Assembly: GCA_006384855.1 (NCBI GenBank)
Contig: VCJN01002140.1
Span: 1 to 64,000, forward strand
Reading direction: 5' to 3'
Source of the DNA: Tetraselmis striata
Lineage: Eukaryota; Chlorophyta; Chlorodendrophyceae; Chlorodendrales; Chlorodendraceae
Length of the DNA: 64,000 nt
The notes beneath the pieces are model-generated. The model saw only the letters and a list, made by a program, of their open reading frames with translations. It made no database searches and was not told the DNA's origin. Made by a program: the position numbers and the translations under genes. Below are positions 59,480-64,000 of the stretch, one piece after another. Within the stretch, counting starts at the first letter, position 1. The number at the start of each line of letters is the position of its first letter.

Positions 59480-60322
59480 TAGCCATCCCCCTCCCCCCCA
59501 CCCCCCCCCCCCCCCCCCCCGAATGTATGTGGGCCTCCGGGTTCCAGTGCCGCATCTCTTTCGCCGCCGCCATGGTTCTCGCTGTTTCGTGATGTTGGCG
59601 GGCCTTGTCCTCGTCCGGCGGGCCTCGTCCTCGTGGCCGGCTTCATGCAGGAAGGCAGACATGCCGGGGACGTGATATGACAGAATTTGCCACTCCGGTA
59701 CCGGCATCATCGCGCCTGTGTTGGGGTGCAGGCTCTTGAAGATGAGGAAGCAAGGGGTGACACCCGCGAGGTCCTTGCATCTCGGGCATCCCAACGCAGA
59801 GTTGACGCCTCCCTTGGGCGGGCTGGCGTGGACATCTTGTGCAAGCAAGAGGAAAGCAAGGCCAGGGCGCGAGTATGTCGCAGCGTCCTCGTTTCCTTGG
59901 CAGACGTCCGTGCGGTAGCGCTCGCCTTCCGGCCGCGACGCCGAGGGGGGCGAGAGCTTTGCTCTGTGTCCGGCGCCCAGTGCAGAGATTCTGGACCTTC
60001 CGGAGCTTCACGATTCGAGGTGCAGCCCATTTCAAGGCGTCGACAATTGTCACATCTCGCCCCCTCCGGACGGCAGTGAGTGGCGCGCAGCAATTGAGAA
60101 AGATGATGAGGAGCAGCCCCCCCCCGCCATGCCGTCGACATCGGCAGGACCCGAGCCGCAGTCCGGATCTGCCATGATGAGGGGGTAATTTTGAGTCCAG
60201 AAATGTGCCCATTTTGACTCAAATATTGTCCGTTCTCCATGCGACTCCTTATCCATAGATGTATTGGGCAGGATCACAAAGGCTTTGTGCCCGGAGACCG
60301 GCAACTTGCGCATCGGGTACAT
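59480..60322 (-). other. Repeated reading-frame module X, copy 2
   Basis: Longer copy of the module at 50120-50700. Minus-strand blocks, in order, are KLPVSGHKAFVILPNTSMD, ERTIFESKWAHFWTQNYP, ARCDNCRRLEMGCTS (a Cys-x-x-Cys pair with a third Cys), LGCPRCKDLAGVTPCFLIF, PEWQILSYHVPGMSAFLHE and AAAKEMRHWNPEAH. The Cys pairs suggest metal binding and perhaps DNA binding. Family unknown. Poly-C runs lie at about 59490-59520 and 60117-60125. Frames change between blocks, so the copy is decayed or spliced. Confidence 0.5.
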
Positions 60323-61925
60323 ATCGCATATGCGGAGACCCCCTTCTTTCCAGACGATGAGGACCCGCCGGACGATTGGAAGCGGTACACCGGTGAGTTC
60401 GAAGCACGTTTATATTCCGTTGCAACGATATATTGTGTATGCGAACCGCATGCACATCATCTGTTTTGTTGCATTCGCGCAGTCTTTGGCAACAACGCGT
60501 TCGAGGTTTCGGACATATTGGTGCCATAAGAGGTGGCATCCTGCCCCGTGTGCATGTGCAATGTGCGAGAGAAGGCCACCAACTAAAGTTGGCGGACGGT
60601 GTCTCACGCCCACGACTGCGCCGAATTTCAGTGTTGGGAATATTTGCAATGACATATCGTTGCACGGCTGGGCATGTAAGCCCTACCTGTACGGGTGGGG
60701 CGCTAGATTTTATGCGCCCAACGAGGGGCGCATCAGGGAGGGCCAAGACCGGGGTACATATTAGCGCGCGCGGCGCGGTTCCGTGGCCGAGAATAAACGG
60801 CCTCAGCACATGCCTTCAAAAGCCATTATCAATACGACATCCGTCCGTGAATGATGGGAATAAGCGACCCATGCGGTCGCGTGCCGAGGGCACTTCCCGC
60901 CAACCTCTTGCTTGGGCCTCGTGCTGGCCCTTATAGGGCTTGCACCCCGGGGTGCCGCTAAGCGCCCAGCAGTGTGTACATGCATGGTATAGGTAAACCT
61001 AGCTACATTCCCGTGCAATAGCACGAGACGCGTGCGGTACCGGTACCGCTCCCGGGCACCATCACAAATTTTCCTGCTGGGGGCCGATCGCGAGCATGGA
61101 CAGTGAGATAGTGACCGATCCTGCACGTACGGCATTCCATATAAGTCTTTGCACATAGAAATCCGTGCGTATCCTCGCCTCGGCGCCCAAGCCATGGGGC
61201 CACGGGGCCATGGAGCCTTGTAATCCAGAGTATGCAAAGCCTCCTACGGCATGGAGGCAGCCGTTTCTCCGGGTTATCGCACTTTTAGAATTGTTCCTCG
61301 GCAATGGCATTGCTTGGCACATGGCTAAAATCACAGAAAAAAACGGGCGATGAATAGGGGGCAACTTGTTGGCGGCGTAGCTACCATCCTTTGCATATGC
61401 CCGCAAGCTGCCGGTGGTGGGTGGATGTATGCATGCGCTGAAACACGACCGAGATTGAGCCCGATCCATGCACGCTACCGATGCAATGCATGGCATTTCC
61501 ATGAAAGTGGGCCAGGGATCCCGTCATCGTGATCGGGCCAATCATCACACAATTTTCCAAGCTGCAAGATAAGCGCCGTTGGCCGCGCCTCGCTGGGATA
61601 AAAGAGCACACATAAAGCTCCTTCGATTCAATAGGTGCATGCTTATACATACCGCCCGCACCGTAGGCAAAGCGCGGGCTGGCCCCCTCGACAGCAATGT
61701 CGGCATTGTTGCACAAATCTGCGCGCATGTTGTCACACATGCCATCCATCATCCAAGGGGAAAAGCCAAAATGATGACAGGGTCCGCGCGACGTAGATAC
61801 CTATCCAAGGGGTCCTCGCGCCTGGGAGCTTGCGTGGAAAGGCACATTACATGCCCCCATCATGCGCCCCCACCCACAGTGAGTGGGCTGGCTGGAATAC
61901 TAGAACAACGGGTAACTTTGACAGG
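60323..61925. other. Region without a supported gene
   Basis: Open frames here lack recognisable domains and overlap on both strands. GCATGC-type and CCATGGC-type words are frequent. Confidence 0.4.
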
Positions 61926-62055
61926 CCATAACATTTCGGCGTTTTATCATCAGAATGGGCTGATAATTAATGCGTTGGAAAGCGCAGGTCACGGGCTTTC
62001 CATCGCTGCGGCACTTACATTCAGCCCAATTTGATAAACCGCCGAAATGTTATGG
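61926..62055. repeat. 130-bp palindromic repeat, MITE-like
   Basis: The left end CCATAACATTTCGGCG and the following TTTTATCA (61926-61949) match the inverted right end (62032-62055) with one mismatch in 24. Pairing continues inward through ATGGGCTGA and its partner. The size and ends suggest a miniature inverted-repeat element; a target duplication is not obvious. Confidence 0.65.
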
Positions 62056-62555
62056 AGTAAATTGTGATTGCAATATTGATGCTTCTCGCAGGGCAAACAA
62101 CCAATTTGCGAATGTCGCATGCAACCCGCTAGCTGGCCATAGACTCCAAACCATGCACAGCGCGGCATGGGGTGGGTGGCTATCACATGCATCTCGGCGA
62201 CCACATGAGAAAATCACGGTTCTTTATGTCCAAATGTCGGCGTGCCGTGCGCTCAAACCGTCACAGCCCGGCCGTGCAACACTTGTCACACTGGTAGTGC
62301 CGCATAACATGCGACGCGCGCGCCACGCGAGACGTCGCATTGGCCCTAGCACACCATATGCACGCTCTTTCATGGTTATCCCCGCAACGGCGTAGACGAT
62401 GCGTGGGTTTACCGACGAGAAGCGACCAAAACCCAAATCATACCCATATAGACATGCAGAGACTTTTGCGGGCTGCTGTATATGTCGCTAACAGATATCG
62501 TCATGCTAATTAGTATAGCCCCCGCCTGTACCTGCTTCTGTTGTACGTTGGGTAG
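62056..62555. other. Region without a supported gene
   Basis: No gene or element ends recognised between the small palindrome and the satellite flank. Confidence 0.35.
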
Positions 62556-62684
62556 TGTTAGGATATGTACCACACAAATCCCCATGTGGGTTCCTAGTGC
62601 CTGGTTCGTTTTGCGCGGTATCCTTATTACATATGGTGCTTCTACGCACGCATTGGATCCGAGTTCGGTCCCGTGGAGAAACAT

Positions 62685-63152
62685 ATGATATGATATGATA
62701 TGATATGATATGATATGATATGATATATGTATGATTATGATATGATATGATATGATATGATATGATATGTATAATGATATGATATGATATGATATGAATA
62801 TGATATGATATGATATGATATGATATGATATGATATGATATGATATGATATGATATGATATGATATGATATGATATGAATGAATGATATATATGATATGA
62901 TATGATATGATATGATATGATATGATATGATATGATATGATATGATATGATATGATTATGATATGATATGATATGATATGATATGATATGATATGATATG
63001 ATGTGATATGATATGATATGATATGATATGATATGATATGATATGATATGATGATATGATATGATATGATATGATATGATATGATATGATATGATATGAT
63101 ATGATATGATATGATATGATGTGATATGATATGATATGATATGATATGATAT
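62685..63152. repeat. ATATG pentanucleotide satellite
   Basis: About 470 bp of (ATATG)n with few interruptions. It is flanked by direct copies of ACCACACAAATCCCCATGTG at about 62569 and 63280. Confidence 0.97.
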
Positions 63153-63580
63153 CCCGCAATGTTGGACGACCCGGCCAATGCGGATCGGCACCGAATCCAA
63201 GCCGAAACGTTGCTGGAGGAGGTCCTCCATCCTATGGATGGGGGGGGGGGGGGGGGGTGGAGTATAGGATATGTAATGTACCACACAAATCCCCATGTGG
63301 GTACAACAATATTTCAACCTATTTTGCACCGAGACACGCGGTGCATTGTGAGTAGGTCTAAATTAGGGTTTGGGGTGAGCAGTTGGATTGATAGCTAACG
63401 TGAAGGCATGTTGGATCATTTGTGCCAAGTCGGGAAAACAATTCCGTCCAAGCAGCGACAAATCAACATAGTGAAGGAAATGTTATAATGATTACAAGTA
63501 GTTTGTGCCGTCGGGGGATGAGACTCCGTCCAAGCTGGGACATAAATACGTGCGGCTCGGGAAGGCTATTTTTGCGGAAA
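63153..63580. other. Spacer right of the satellite
   Basis: Contains a run of about 17 G (63240-63257) and the second copy of the satellite-flanking word. No gene supported. Confidence 0.4.
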
Positions 63581-63588
63581 AGTATACT

Positions 63589-63590
63589 AC

Positions 63591-63624
<34 letters not shown>
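63589..63624. repeat. (CAT)n trinucleotide repeat
   Basis: About twelve CAT units at the 3' side of the partial methyltransferase-like copy. On the minus strand it would be ATG repeats. Confidence 0.95.
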
Positions 63625-63625
<1 letters not shown>

Positions 63626-63626
63626 G

Positions 63627-63962
63627 TCAGAACCTTCGACCAAGTAATCCCCTCGGCGCCTTGCGCTTGTGTCTCCTCTTCTCCGCCGCTATACGCTCCT
63701 CCCGCTGCTCTTCCAGGGTCATTGGAAGGCGTAGACCCGGCCACTTCTCGAAGTCATCTGGACGCAGTCTCTGAGTCTCGTCCCATGGCTTCTCTTTGAT
63801 CCATGACTTCATCGTGGATTTCATCCCAGCGATTTGCGTCTTCTGGTTGTCAATAAGGGCGGTCTTCAAGTTCCTGTGTGGGAACGAGTGGTCGTCCGGA
63901 CTAAAGCAGTCCCACAACACACAAAAGGCCGCAGCGACCTGTAGGCGTGACAAATCGCACAA
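63627..63962 (-). pseudogene. Second copy of the methyltransferase-like C terminus, partial
   Basis: Minus-strand reading HRNLKTALIDNQKTQIAGMK, WDETQRLRPDDFEKWPGLRL and EEQREERIAAEKRRHKRKAP matches the C-terminal blocks of the plus-strand gene at about 59140-59390 (KNLKTALIDNQKTQIAGMK, CDETQRLRPDDFEKRPGLPL). It is inverted relative to the first copy and keeps a longer basic tail. The start at 63962 need not be real; the rest of the gene would lie beyond the right edge. Confidence 0.75.
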
Positions 63963-64000
63963 GGCGTTATATATATGCTTTATTGCATTGTTATGACATT

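Noticed and set aside
60249-61502. Long minus-strand frames of 144-186 residues
   Set aside because: No domain, strong overlap with plus-strand frames and no splice context; likely chance frames in GC-richer DNA.
62409-63329. 306-residue ISYHI-repeat frame
   Set aside because: It is the ATATG satellite read as protein; no flanking coding signal.

Overview
The window is nuclear DNA of a eukaryote, most likely a green alga. The genes are cut by many GT-AG introns and a few GC-AG introns. One gene ends in long Ser-Pro-Pro wall-protein-like tracts, and another is a galacturonokinase of the plant/green-algal type. The lineage is inferred from these traits only. Long C or G homopolymers sit in many introns.

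Layout. 1-2290 is a broken Ty3/gypsy fossil (minus strand). 2300-6750 holds GC-rich reading frames I cannot identify. 6751-9478 is a complete-looking PIF/Harbinger DNA transposon with 26-bp terminal inverted repeats and a TTA target duplication; its transposase carries one amber codon at the expected catalytic Glu. 10000-30829 (+) is one giant gene of about 33 exons and roughly 4,550 residues, resembling fibrocystin-L/PKHD1L1: signal peptide, about 12 IPT/TIG repeats, a PA14-like domain, a discoidin-like insertion, two G8 domains with a beta-helix region, a fibrocystin-like tail with Pro-rich tracts, one membrane helix and a short cytoplasmic tail. 30830-35260 is mostly empty.

35268-44313 is a compact host block: MCTS1 (minus, 6 coding exons, 185 aa), whose last intron holds a 12-copy ~190-bp tandem array; a small membrane-protein gene (+, 3 exons, 117 aa) head to head with it; and galacturonokinase (minus, 7 exons, 429 aa) facing the small gene tail to tail.

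From 44.4 kb rightwards the DNA is repeat and transposon territory: a 2.6-kb near-perfect palindrome with ~1.24-kb arms (44587-47172); a decayed LINE 3' part (47888-49137); a ~187-bp tandem array (49140-50110); and then the most unusual stretch, 50120-60322. There, two divergent decayed genes lie back to back: a minus-strand gene resembling the DUF7869 proteins of mobile elements, and a plus-strand gene whose C-terminal part has a SAM-methyltransferase-like GTGTT motif. Each carries an array of the same 24-25-bp minisatellite in its first large intron region, and the pair is flanked by two copies of a third, Cys-containing reading frame. A second copy of the methyltransferase-like C terminus lies at the right edge, so this is a multicopy mobile unit. 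An ATATG satellite and a small palindrome fill the remainder.
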